Source: Caryophanales bacterium
Lineage (GTDB): Bacteria > Bacillota > Bacilli > Paenibacillales > CANHCR01
Direction of reading: 5' to 3'
Assembly (NCBI GenBank): GCA_947459205.1
Contig: CANHCR010000027.1
Coordinates: 1-32,659, forward strand
DNA length: 32,659 nt
Of this stretch, positions 1 to 9,677 are shown piece after piece. A program made the position numbers and the translations under genes. How positions within the stretch are numbered: position 1 is the stretch's first letter; each line of letters starts with the position of its first letter. The notes under the pieces are model-generated. The model had not been told where the DNA came from and made no database searches. It worked only from the letters and a program-made list of their open reading frames with translations.

Positions 1-1013
1 CCTAGCACGTCGATCACTTGTTGCTCTGGGCAGTCGTGCTCCGTAAGGCAGATAAGCATCTGTTGGCGCAGCAAATGTTGCTTGTTAAGTTCCTCTTGCC
101 CAGGCAGAGCGTGATATAGGAAGACTGGCAACTCCGATTGTAGGCACTCGCTCAATGTTACGCCGCCCGCCTTCGTGATGACCGCATCGACCGTGCGATA
201 TATTTCCGACATTTCCGCCTTGTCGGCAACATATCCGAGCGCTTGAAAAGCAGGGTTGGCCTGCCGAATGACGAATGTTTGCAACGCCTGATTCGTGCCG
301 CAAAGCACGAGATAACGGCACTGTGTCCCTGGTAGTCGGCGCAACAAATCTTGAATGTAGCCGGAACCTGCATGCCCGCCTGCAATCAGCACGAGCGGTC
401 GCTGATCGAACGGGGTTGGTAATGCGGGTGATCGCATCGCATCGAACTTGTCACTCAGTTCAGGTGCAATCGGTATGCCGCTGATGACGCGCACACCCGA
501 TACTGTTCTATTTTGCAAAAGCGCCGCCGCCGATAAACGGTCAGGAAACAAATGATAGGCAATCCGTTCTGTATCCCACAGTTGGTGAATGAAAAAGTCG
601 GTGTATGCATTGACGACCGAGATGTTCATTCGTCGCTGTTTTTTTAATTGTCCGCACAAATAGGAGGGCAATGAATGCGTGCAAAATATGAGATCCGGTT
701 GCGTCTCTTTAATGATTGATTCTAGGATTGGTAAAAATAGTGCTCGATATAGGCTGAGCAGCAGCTTTGACGGTCGCTTGCGTGTGACCATGCGTGTATA
801 CAAACGTCCGTAACTGCCGGGGAAATGGTGAATCCACTGCAGATAAAACCGAGACAACCAGTGCTCGCAACGACCGATTCCTCGCCCGAGCAGGTCCACT
901 TTGTGAATGATGAGTTGGGGATTTGCACGCAACAGATGGTCACGGAGCGCATCGGCAACATGTTGGTGACCGGACGGCATCGAAAAAAGCGGCAAGAGCA
1001 GAATCGTTTTCAT
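1..1013 (-). CDS. MGDG-synthase-type glycosyltransferase (YkoN/UgtP-like), partial at window edge
   Basis: Reading leftward from an ATG at 1013-1011 gives 337 uninterrupted codons running off the window start. An AAGGAG ribosome binding site sits 7 bases upstream of the ATG. The first half matches the MGDG synthase N-terminal domain: MPSGHQHVADAL near the start (acceptor-side loop after the first strand), then FCTHSLPS and NAYTDFFIHQLW. The second half matches a GT28 C-terminal domain: LIAGGHAGSGYIQ (nucleotide-sugar loop), LGYVADKAEM, ITKAGGVTLSE and a final GQEELNKQ. Such enzymes transfer a sugar from a UDP-sugar to diacylglycerol or a similar lipid at the inner membrane face. The sugar cannot be read from sequence. 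Roughly 40-50 C-terminal residues are probably missing. It is divergent from the phosphodiesterase gene at 1139, and the nearby YkoP- and YkoQ-like genes recall the ykoN-ykoP-ykoQ neighbourhood of B. subtilis. Confidence 0.85.
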   Translation of the reverse strand, partial: MKTILLLPLFSMPSGHQHVADALRDHLLRANPQLIIHKVDLLGRGIGRCEHWLSRFYLQWIHHFPGSYGRLYTRMVTRKRPSKLLLSLYRALFLPILESIIKETQPDLIFCTHSLPSYLCGQLKKQRRMNISVVNAYTDFFIHQLWDTERIAYHLFPDRLSAAALLQNRTVSGVRVISGIPIAPELSDKFDAMRSPALPTPFDQRPLVLIAGGHAGSGYIQDLLRRLPGTQCRYLVLCGTNQALQTFVIRQANPAFQALGYVADKAEMSEIYRTVDAVITKAGGVTLSECLQSELPVFLYHALPGQEELNKQHLLRQQMLICLTEHDCPEQQVIDVL

Positions 1014-1138
1014 AGGCGCGCTCCTTTTTACAAAGATACGATTGATTGTAGCGTGGCACTGATGCGAGCAGACTATGCATCAAACATGAATCGCGCGGGC
1101 ACGCTAAACGGCATCAAGTAGAGCACGGGAGGTCGTTT

Positions 1139-2656
1139 ATGCCGAAGGTTGTGATGGTTCTCGTCGATTCGCTCAGTGAACATCAGTTGCAAGAAGCGCT
1201 CAGTCACCGGAGCGTGCCAGGGCTGCAGTTTTTGTCCGAACATGCGCAGTATAGAGGCTTGATGAGCACTGTCTATCCGGCAATGACGGCGACCGTCGAC
1301 AGTTCGCTGCTGACCGGCACGTATCCAGATATGCATAAAATTCCGGGGCTTGTTTGGTATGATTCAGAGCAACGGAGAATCATCAATGATTTGAACGGCC
1401 TTGCATGTGTGGCGGCAACGGGCATTGTGCAATCAGCGATTGACAATTTGCATGCATTGAATGAGCGTCATTTGAGTACAGATGTAGAGACGATTTACGA
1501 GGCGTTGCAAGCACACGCAATGACGGGTGCTTCGATCAATGCATTGGTGCATCGCGGTCAGGCAAGGCATTTGTTGCGTTTGCCGGGCTGGTTGCGCTGG
1601 CTGAGCGGTTGGCGTCTGGCGAAGACGATGGAGGTGAGCGGACCGGAGCAGTTGGTACTTGGTGATTTGACGAACAACCGTTGGTGTAGCGAGTTGCCGG
1701 ATCACCTGCGAAGGCCGTGGCGCGCGTACGGAATCAATGACGGTTATGCGGTGGCGGCATTTACGCAAATGCTGCGGACGGTCGGTCAGGCCGATTTTAC
1801 GATGATTTATTTGCCTGATAATGACCATGCAATGCATCGCAAAAATCCAGCGCACATGCGTGATGCGACGTTGCAACTTGATCGGCACATTTGCGGGCTG
1901 CTCGATGCGTGCGGTGATTGGCGGCAAGCGCTAGAAGATTCGGTGTGGATTTTGCTGAGCGATCACGGACAGGTGCAAGTGGCGAAGCAGGCGGTCGGGC
2001 AAATTGATTTGGATGCGATGTTACGACCGTTTCGCGTCTTACCGCTGCGCGAGCGGGCCGACGAGCGCCATGAAGTGGCGGTTGCGAACAATGAGCGGAT
2101 GGCGTACCTTTATCCGCTCAAAGCGGGAGTGCAAGCGCGGCTCATCGAAGTGCTGGAGCGGGAAGCGCGCTTCGACGTGATTGCCGCCAAGGAGGGGCAG
2201 TGGGTGACGGTCGTGCAGGGCGGTTCGCGGCGCCGGTTGCGTTTTGCTAAGGTGCAGAAGTCGGCAGATGAGTCACAGCAACCCGTCTATGCCGACATTT
2301 ATCGACAAAAGTGGCGACTTGACGGTGATGAATCGGTGCTCGATTTGCAGATTATCGGCGATGAACTGCAATACGGCGATTACCCTGATGCGCTGGCTCG
2401 GCTTTACGGCGCTTTGTACGCCCATGAGGGACCGGTCATTGCTGTCAACGCGCGCCCCCGTTACGAAATTCATTGCGCCACCTATCCACGTCACAAAAAC
2501 GGCGGGGCACACGGTTCGCTCCATCGCTCCGAATCGGAGGTGCCGCTTTGGGTTTGCGGTGCAGAGCCGCATGTTGCAGGGGCTACCTTCTCATTTCCGA
2601 CACGCATCACTGACATAAAATCACTCGTCTTGCACATAATGTGCAACGGGAGGTGA
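1139..2656 (+). CDS. Alkaline phosphatase-fold phosphodiesterase/nucleotide pyrophosphatase family protein
   Basis: A 505-residue protein of the type I phosphodiesterase/nucleotide pyrophosphatase family (alkaline phosphatase superfamily, two-metal hydrolases). Visible metal or catalytic positions are D10 in VLVDSL, the likely nucleophile T50 in YPAMT followed by the family's TGTYPDMH, DNDHAMH in the middle, LLSDHGQV, and GGAHGSLH near the C-terminus. No signal peptide is evident, so it is probably cytoplasmic. The ATG at 1139 is preceded by GGGAGGT at 1127-1133. Its substrate is unknown; the neighbourhood (lipid glycosyltransferase, YkoP, YkoQ) suggests a phosphorylated lipid or nucleotide-sugar-related compound, which is inference. 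The stop codon overlaps the ribosome binding site of the next gene, so the two are likely translated in a coupled way. Confidence 0.85.
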   Translation: MPKVVMVLVDSLSEHQLQEALSHRSVPGLQFLSEHAQYRGLMSTVYPAMTATVDSSLLTGTYPDMHKIPGLVWYDSEQRRIINDLNGLACVAATGIVQSAIDNLHALNERHLSTDVETIYEALQAHAMTGASINALVHRGQARHLLRLPGWLRWLSGWRLAKTMEVSGPEQLVLGDLTNNRWCSELPDHLRRPWRAYGINDGYAVAAFTQMLRTVGQADFTMIYLPDNDHAMHRKNPAHMRDATLQLDRHICGLLDACGDWRQALEDSVWILLSDHGQVQVAKQAVGQIDLDAMLRPFRVLPLRERADERHEVAVANNERMAYLYPLKAGVQARLIEVLEREARFDVIAAKEGQWVTVVQGGSRRRLRFAKVQKSADESQQPVYADIYRQKWRLDGDESVLDLQIIGDELQYGDYPDALARLYGALYAHEGPVIAVNARPRYEIHCATYPRHKNGGAHGSLHRSESEVPLWVCGAEPHVAGATFSFPTRITDIKSLVLHIMCNGR

Positions 2657-2680
2657 GTCAACATACTGAAACAATTCGCC

Positions 2681-3247
2681 TTGTCCGTTTGGCAAGCTTG
2701 CGATCCGTTCTACTTTGCCTGCACGCGCCTGCAATACATCGAACCGCCGCCACACAATATTTTCCGCGTGAGACTGTTACGCTACCGCGGTCCGGCGCTA
2801 CAACTGCGTGACGGCACACATATTCTGCAAGGTGACTTACTATTGAAAATTCATTTTCACAACGTCCGTCTTCTCAGCCAAATGTTGCACGTCAACGATG
2901 CCATCGCAAAGTCGCGGCTACTTTATCGGCTCGTCGAACAATCATTGCCGGGCCTGGCGCGATATTGCAGCGAGCACCCGCGCTTCGCTGAACTGAAAGC
3001 GATCATCGGCATCACGCAAATCAACCGTGGTTGCACAACACTCGGTTTTGACGTTTGTGACATTCAAAACCGCGGTTATCGGTTTCTAAAGCGAATGATG
3101 CTCCTGCCGATTTATTTGCTATCTGTCGCACAGCCGCTGCGCTCGTTCGCCAAACATGAACCGAAACTGTTGCTCATGTCGCAAACGGCGCTGCACCAAC
3201 GCTACGGCGCACAATCCGGCGAGCGATTGCCTATCATTTCATACTGA
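2681..3247 (+). CDS. YkoP-like conserved protein
   Basis: A 188-residue protein from the TTG at 2681, resembling the uncharacterised YkoP family by the opening WQACDPFYFACTRLQYIE and by its place between a ykoN-like glycosyltransferase and a ykoQ-like phosphoesterase. It is basic with a hydrophobic C-terminal half (MLLPIYLLS) and has no recognisable catalytic motif. The start is doubtful: the only good ribosome binding site, GGGAGGTGA, overlaps the stop of the upstream gene at 2647-2656 and lies about 27 bases before the TTG, which is too far. The frame is open back to 2657 and would allow initiation at ATA 2663 (9 bases after GGAGG) or CTG 2666, adding the residues ILKQFA. Function unknown; the neighbours suggest membrane lipid or cell envelope metabolism. 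Confidence 0.7.
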   Translation: MSVWQACDPFYFACTRLQYIEPPPHNIFRVRLLRYRGPALQLRDGTHILQGDLLLKIHFHNVRLLSQMLHVNDAIAKSRLLYRLVEQSLPGLARYCSEHPRFAELKAIIGITQINRGCTTLGFDVCDIQNRGYRFLKRMMLLPIYLLSVAQPLRSFAKHEPKLLLMSQTALHQRYGAQSGERLPIISY

Positions 3248-3272
3248 CGAATCTCTCGGCCTGCTCTATACT
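3244..3272 (+). promoter_or_regulatory. Putative sigma-A promoter before the ykoQ-like/zur/yidD cluster
   Basis: CTGACG at 3244-3249 (4 of 6 to the -35 consensus), a 17-base spacer, and TATACT at 3267-3272 (5 of 6 to the -10). A small hairpin, CCTGCT at 3260-3265 with AGCAGG at 3276-3281, overlaps it just before the ribosome binding site of the next gene. Proposed from sequence only. Confidence 0.35.
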
Positions 3273-3295
3273 TACAGCAGGAGGGAGGTTTTTTT

Positions 3296-4204
3296 GTGGA
3301 ATTTTATTTTTTGGCGCTCTTCGCAGCGCTTTTTCTATGTCCGCTATTGATTGACTGGCTGTATCGCGGCTATCAAAATACGAAACGCTTGAATTTGGTT
3401 GAGGTGCGTCTCGAGTCGGCGACGTCGGCTGATGACCCGCGTCTGCACATTTTGCAAATTAGCGACATGCACATGGAACATTTGCCGATTTCGGCGAGGC
3501 AAATGGTTCGCGAGCTGGAGGGGAAACGGATCGATCTGATTGCCTTGACCGGCGATTTTCTTGACCGTGCCCGCAGTTTGGAGAAGTTGGAGACGTACTT
3601 GCAGGCGCTTCAAAAATTGCAAGCACGTTATGGCATGTTCGCCGTGCTCGGTAACCATGATTATTTGCTAAAACCAGATGCCATGGCTGACTTGCGCGCA
3701 CTATTCGCTCGCTACGAGATACGATTGCTGCAAAATGAGTCCGTCACGTTACACATTGAGGAGCGGACGCTGCATGTCATCGGCATCGACAATTTTGGTA
3801 CCGGCCATAGTGATGTGGCGCGTAGTTATCACGCGGTTGGGACAGGCAGTCGGCTGGTGTTGACGCACGATCCGAATGTTGTCCTGCACATGGAGGGGTA
3901 TGGCTTTGACTACTTGCTCGCGGGACATTTTCACGGCGGCCAAATCCACTGGCCACGACCGTATCATTTAGTAAAAATGGGGCGTTTGGCACGGCAAAAT
4001 CGGGTGCGCGGCTTGCACCAGCAGCACGGTCGACCATTTTATATCAGTGAAGGGCTCGGTCAGACGGGATTCAATTTGCGCATCGGTACGTTGCCGGAAC
4101 TGACACTTCATCAGATGCCGCTGACAACGAACAATTCGCCGCAAGACGCCTCGGCAGGTTGCGATTTTTCACAAATTCATGCAATATTAGAAGAAAGGAT
4201 TTAA
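3296..4204 (+). CDS. Membrane-anchored metallophosphoesterase (YkoQ-like)
   Basis: A 302-residue calcineurin-like phosphoesterase. An N-terminal hydrophobic segment (about residues 2-21) should anchor it in the membrane. The dinuclear metal motifs appear in order: ISDMHMEH, LTGDFLD, LGNHDY, LTHDP and AGHFHGGQ. The GTG start at 3296 follows a strong GGAGGGAGG and a T run. Family members hydrolyse phosphoesters of lipids, nucleotides or UDP-sugars; the YkoQ/YaeI-type arrangement (N-terminal anchor plus GHxHGGQ) suggests a membrane-lipid substrate, but that is inference. The last codons overlap possible upstream starts of zur, so this gene, zur, yidD and perhaps metG are likely co-transcribed. 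Confidence 0.85.
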   Translation: MEFYFLALFAALFLCPLLIDWLYRGYQNTKRLNLVEVRLESATSADDPRLHILQISDMHMEHLPISARQMVRELEGKRIDLIALTGDFLDRARSLEKLETYLQALQKLQARYGMFAVLGNHDYLLKPDAMADLRALFARYEIRLLQNESVTLHIEERTLHVIGIDNFGTGHSDVARSYHAVGTGSRLVLTHDPNVVLHMEGYGFDYLLAGHFHGGQIHWPRPYHLVKMGRLARQNRVRGLHQQHGRPFYISEGLGQTGFNLRIGTLPELTLHQMPLTTNNSPQDASAGCDFSQIHAILEERI

Positions 4205-4242
4205 CGTTGTGTGAGTCTGCTGAAGTGGAGGAACTGCGATCG

Positions 4243-4671
4243 ATGGTGCGATTGGACGATTTGGTACGCAAAATGAGTGAACACGGCTGGCGCGTCACCG
4301 ATCAGCGGAAAACGTTGGCCAATATTTTTTTGGAAACGCAGTCGTACTTGACGCCGCGTGAAGTGTATGAGCGGATGGGTCGCCATTATAATGGGCTTAG
4401 TTATGATACGGTGTATCGAAACTTACGTTCGATGGCGGAAATTGGTTTAATTGAGCAGGCCACGCTGGATGACGTCGTCAAGTTCAAACTTCATTGTGCT
4501 GAACATCATCATCACCATCATTTGATTTGTGTGAAATGTGAAAAGACGTTTTCGTTCGTGTTTTGTCCGCTTGATCACGCACCGCCTATGCCCGATCAAT
4601 TCACTGCGCTGTCGCACAAGTTTGAAGTGTACGGACTGTGTAAAGACTGCAATCAGGAGCCGGCGTCATGA
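4243..4671 (+). CDS. zur: Fur-family zinc uptake regulator Zur
   Basis: A Fur-family repressor, 142 residues from ATG 4243 (GGAGG at 4227-4231). A longer form from TTG 4207, preceded by AAAGGA, would add 12 residues and is a real alternative. It resembles B. subtilis Zur rather than Fur or PerR: the DNA-binding stretch SYLTPREVYERM and GLSYDTVYRNL, a six-histidine run followed by LICVKC, CPLD, and SHKFEVYGLCKDC. The two CxxC pairs form the structural zinc site of the family; the His run is at the sensing site region. With zinc bound it should repress zinc uptake, and a perfect Zur operator lies before znuA at 9628-9646. Its stop overlaps the yidD start (ATGA). Confidence 0.9.
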   Translation: MVRLDDLVRKMSEHGWRVTDQRKTLANIFLETQSYLTPREVYERMGRHYNGLSYDTVYRNLRSMAEIGLIEQATLDDVVKFKLHCAEHHHHHHLICVKCEKTFSFVFCPLDHAPPMPDQFTALSHKFEVYGLCKDCNQEPAS

Positions 4672-4898
4672 TGAAGCCGTTGTTGCTGGGCGTGGTCCAC
4701 TTCTACCGCTCCGCGATTTCGCCACTGTTGCCGCCGCGTTGCCGCTTTACGCCGACGTGTTCGCAGTATGCGCTCGAGGCGCTCGAACGGCACGGTGCTG
4801 GCAAAGGCTCGATGTTGACGGTCATCAGGCTGTGCAAGTGTCATCCGTTTCATCCAGGTGGCGTCGACGAGGTGCCCGAGCGTCCTGATTCTCACTGA
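4668..4898 (+). CDS. yidD: Membrane protein insertion efficiency factor YidD
   Basis: A 76-residue protein with the complete YidD signature: HFYRSAISPLLPPRCRF, PTCSQYALEAL, then RLCKCHPFHPGGVDEVP. The family associates with the inner membrane through an amphipathic N-terminal helix and assists YidC-dependent insertion. Length and the three conserved cysteines are typical. It begins at ATG 4668, overlapping the zur stop by four bases, with a second in-frame ATG at 4671. In many genomes yidD is near rpmH and yidC, so its location downstream of zur is unusual but the sequence identification is firm. Confidence 0.92.
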   Translation: MMKPLLLGVVHFYRSAISPLLPPRCRFTPTCSQYALEALERHGAGKGSMLTVIRLCKCHPFHPGGVDEVPERPDSH

Positions 4899-6908
<2,010 letters not shown>

Positions 6909-6977
6909 CGTATAAAATCGACACAAATGCACACAATAACTCTGCTTTCGTTGATGAAAGAGGAAAGGAGGGTTACC

Positions 6978-7202
6978 ATGGCATTCGCAAAAACGGCTTT
7001 GACTTTGATTATCATTGGTGCGGTCAACTGGCTGCTTGTCGGTTTGTTCCAATGGGATCTGGTGTCTTTTCTGTTTGGCGGCGATGCAATCCGTGATTCC
7101 TCTGGCTTAAGCCGAGCGATTTACACGATTGTCGGCGTTGCGGGCTTGTTCAGTATCCCGCTGCTGTTCCGCAACTGGTTCGGCAACCGAGTGGCCGCTT
7201 AA
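6978..7202 (+). CDS. DUF378 small membrane protein (YuzA-like)
   Basis: A 74-residue protein with two transmembrane helices and the DUF378 signature: LIIIGAVNWLLVGLFQWDLVSFLFGG and, after a short loop, SRAIYTIVGVAGLFSI. Function is unknown. ATG 6978 is chosen because AAAGGAGGG ends 6 bases before it; an upstream in-frame ATG at 6927 lacks such a site and would add residues foreign to the family. The gene ends 23 bases before a strong terminator, so it is probably the last gene of its transcript. Confidence 0.85.
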   Translation: MAFAKTALTLIIIGAVNWLLVGLFQWDLVSFLFGGDAIRDSSGLSRAIYTIVGVAGLFSIPLLFRNWFGNRVAA

Positions 7203-7225
7203 CAAACAGATAGTCAACGAATGTC

Positions 7226-7249
7226 CCGCCGCGCAAGCGGCGGTTTTTT
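7226..7249 (+). terminator. Rho-independent terminator after the DUF378 gene
   Basis: A perfect 7-bp stem CCGCCGC / GCGGCGG (7226-7232 with 7237-7243) closed by a GCAA tetraloop, followed by six T. The copper ATPase start codon is only 18 bases beyond the stem's T run. Confidence 0.9.
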
Positions 7250-7266
7250 AATTGGAGGTGATGGCA

Positions 7267-9579
7267 ATGGCATCGGAAAAATGGTCGGTTAGCGGCATGA
7301 CGTGTGCGGCGTGTTCGGCTCGCGTCGAAAAAGCGATTGCAACTGTCTCCGGCGTTCAGCAAGCACAGGTCCATTTGCTGGCGGAAACGGCGTTCGTCGA
7401 ATTTGACGAGCAGCGCACGGAGCGAGCGGCAATTACGACTGCTATCACGGCTGCAGGTTATCATGCGGAGTGGCTCGGCGCTGTCTCGCAGCCATCTTTT
7501 CGCGTGAAAAAGCAGATTGCCTTTACCGTGCAAGGCGAGGACGGCGGACAAGCGGCTGCGCCGAACGCTCAAACAGCTCCCACTATGCGTGAACAACAGG
7601 AGCGCAAGCGCGCACGCCAATTTGCGGAACAGCGCAAACAGGGGATTGTGACGTTGCTCTGCGTCGTGCTGAGCATTCCGTTTGTGCTCGCGATGATCGA
7701 GATGTTGCTCGGCCAAACGCAAGTGTTCCATCTTCCGTGGCTACAACTCGGACTTGCGACGCTCATCCAACTGTTTGGCGGGGCGGGGTTTTATCGCAAC
7801 GCTTGGTACGCTCTCAAAAACAAAACAGCGAACATGGATGTGCTGATTGCGCTCGGCTCGAGTGCCGCTTACTTATATAGTGTGATAATGTTGCTGTCGG
7901 GCCACCCGCATCAGATTTATTTTGAGGCATCAGCGCTCATCATTACGTTTGTGTTATGCGGGAAATGGTTGGAAACGCGTGCACGCCGGCGCACGACAGG
8001 GGCAATCGAAAGTTTGTTGCAGCTTCATCCGCAGCGAGCGCGAGTACTCCGTCAAAATCAAGAGGTCGAAGTGGATCCGGTGGATGTGCGGATCGGCGAA
8101 ACACTTCTCGTAAGAGCGGGTGAGCAGATTCCGCTTGATGGTGAACTTTTAAGTGGTGAGGCCATCGTCGATGAATCGATGCTGAGCGGTGAGTCGTTGC
8201 CAGTGGAAAAAATCGTCGGCATGAAGGTGTTAGCGGGCACCATCAACACGAGCGGGACGTTCACGATGAGCGTCGGCAAGGCACTTGGCGAGACGCTGCT
8301 CGCACAAATGATCCATGCCGTCGAGCGGGCGCAGGCGAGCAAAGCGCCTGTCCAGCAACTTGCCGATCGCATCTCGGCACATTTCGCCGTCATCATGATC
8401 ATCATCGCCACTTTGGCTGGGGCCTTGTGGTTATTTTTCGTTCAACCGTACGATTTCGGACGTGCAGTCATCATCTTCACGAGCGTGCTGGTCGTTGCTT
8501 GCCCGTGTGCTTTGGGGTTGGCGACGCCGGCTGCACTCGTCGCGGGCATGGGGCGAGCGGCGGAAGGTGGCATCCTTTTTCGTGACGGTGAAGCGTTGCA
8601 AAACTTGAGCGCGGTAAGGCGCATCGCATTCGACAAGACCGGCACGCTCACCAAAGGTCGTCCAGAACTGGTAGCGCTCATCGTTGATCGCGATTCCGCC
8701 ATGACGGAGACGCAAATGTTACAACGAATTGCGAGCGTGGAAACATTTTCCGAGCATCCGCTTGCCCGAGCGGTCGTCCGCAAAGCTCGTGAAGCAGGGT
8801 TAACATTGTCGCAACCGCAACAATACAAAACACAAAACGGCCATGAGTTACAAGCACAGGTGGACGGAGTGAGTGTAGCGATTTTGTCGGCAAAAAAAAC
8901 TTTGCAAACCATCCAGGGTCTGCCCGCTACATTGGCAGCTCAATTGGCGATAGAGACAGAACAGGGGCGCACGGTGAGCGTGGTGCTGTTCGATGATCAA
9001 CCGAGTGCCTTGCTTGTGTTTGCCGATCGTCTACGCGACGAGGCTGCGCAAGTGTTGCAGCAATTAACTGAAGATGGATATACACTGCGGATGCTGACCG
9101 GTGATAGTCGCAACGTCGCACAACATGTCGCTACACAGCTGAAAGCGACGAGCGGACAAGCGTTGCCAATCGAACTGCATGCGGACTTGTTGCCTTTAGA
9201 AAAGCTACAACTAATCGAGCAATGGAAAGATGCGCCAGGCAGCGAGAAGGTTCTTATGGTGGGCGACGGTATCAATGATGCGCCTGCGATGGCTGCTGCG
9301 GAGGTGGGCATGGCGGTTAGCAATGGCACGGACATCGCACGTCATGCATCGGCCGTTGTTCTGATGCGCGAACAGTTGCTGCTTGTCCCTAGAGCGCTAG
9401 ATATAGCGAGGCAGACGATGAAGGTCGTCAAACAAAACTTGTTTTGGGCGTTCGCATTCAACGCATTGATGATTCCACTGGCGGTGAGCGGCATGCTGCG
9501 TCCCGAGTGGGCGGGCGCGGCGATGGCCATCAGTTCATTGGTCGTGATGGCGAATGCGCTTCGATTGAAACGTGCGTAA
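7267..9579 (+). CDS. copA: Copper-translocating P1B-type ATPase
   Basis: A 770-residue heavy-metal P-type ATPase. The single N-terminal HMA domain carries GMTCAAC (C13, C16). The transmembrane metal site is CPC (412-414, in [12 protein letters not shown]), the phosphorylated aspartate is D456 in DKTGTLTKG, the P1B hallmark SEHPLA follows, and the hinge is GDGINDAPA from about residue 666. The CPC motif plus HMA indicates copper(I) or silver export across the cytoplasmic membrane. A His-poor, charged linker of about 40 residues separates HMA from the membrane part. ATG 7267 is preferred over in-frame TTG 7252 and ATG 7261 because GGAGGTG at 7254-7260 is its ribosome binding site. No copZ or csoR is adjacent. 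Confidence 0.93.
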   Translation: MASEKWSVSGMTCAACSARVEKAIATVSGVQQAQVHLLAETAFVEFDEQRTERAAITTAITAAGYHAEWLGAVSQPSFRVKKQIAFTVQGEDGGQAAAPNAQTAPTMREQQERKRARQFAEQRKQGIVTLLCVVLSIPFVLAMIEMLLGQTQVFHLPWLQLGLATLIQLFGGAGFYRNAWYALKNKTANMDVLIALGSSAAYLYSVIMLLSGHPHQIYFEASALIITFVLCGKWLETRARRRTTGAIESLLQLHPQRARVLRQNQEVEVDPVDVRIGETLLVRAGEQIPLDGELLSGEAIVDESMLSGESLPVEKIVGMKVLAGTINTSGTFTMSVGKALGETLLAQMIHAVERAQASKAPVQQLADRISAHFAVIMIIIATLAGALWLFFVQPYDFGRAVIIFTSVLVVACPCALGLATPAALVAGMGRAAEGGILFRDGEALQNLSAVRRIAFDKTGTLTKGRPELVALIVDRDSAMTETQMLQRIASVETFSEHPLARAVVRKAREAGLTLSQPQQYKTQNGHELQAQVDGVSVAILSAKKTLQTIQGLPATLAAQLAIETEQGRTVSVVLFDDQPSALLVFADRLRDEAAQVLQQLTEDGYTLRMLTGDSRNVAQHVATQLKATSGQALPIELHADLLPLEKLQLIEQWKDAPGSEKVLMVGDGINDAPAMAAAEVGMAVSNGTDIARHASAVVLMREQLLLVPRALDIARQTMKVVKQNLFWAFAFNALMIPLAVSGMLRPEWAGAAMAISSLVVMANALRLKRA

Positions 9580-9587
9580 TCGATGAT

Positions 9588-9617
9588 TTGACAATCGACG
9601 ACAAAGTTTTTTATAAT
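9588..9617 (+). promoter_or_regulatory. Sigma-A promoter of the znu operon
   Basis: A perfect -35 TTGACA at 9588-9593, an 18-base spacer and a perfect -10 TATAAT at 9612-9617. The expected transcription start near 9624 lies a few bases before the Zur box. Confidence 0.8.
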
Positions 9618-9627
9618 TTTACTACAT

Positions 9628-9646
9628 AATCGTAATCATTACGATT
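9628..9646 (+). promoter_or_regulatory. Zur operator (Zur box)
   Basis: A perfect 9-1-9 palindrome, AATCGTAAT C ATTACGATT, containing the B. subtilis Zur consensus TCGTAATnATTACGA without mismatch. It covers the start of the znu transcript, immediately downstream of the -10 element, which is a repressing position. The Zur protein encoded at 4243-4671 is the expected ligand. Confidence 0.9.
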
Positions 9647-9677
9647 TAGACAGATGAATCAAAAGGGGAGTTTTTTT

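Noticed and set aside
1433-1927. 164-codon leftward open frame opposite the phosphodiesterase gene
   Set aside because: Antisense to conserved metal-site regions and without a plausible start.
4538-4888. 116-codon rightward open frame overlapping zur and yidD
   Set aside because: Both overlapped genes are strongly supported by family signatures in another frame.
7150-7731. 193-codon leftward open frame over the copA start
   Set aside because: It covers the terminator and the HMA domain of copA in antisense and shows no family motif.
9580-9600. Inverted ATCGAT/AATCGA sequence after copA as a terminator
   Set aside because: The pairing is short and AT-rich, and it overlaps the -35 of the znu promoter with no T run at the right place.
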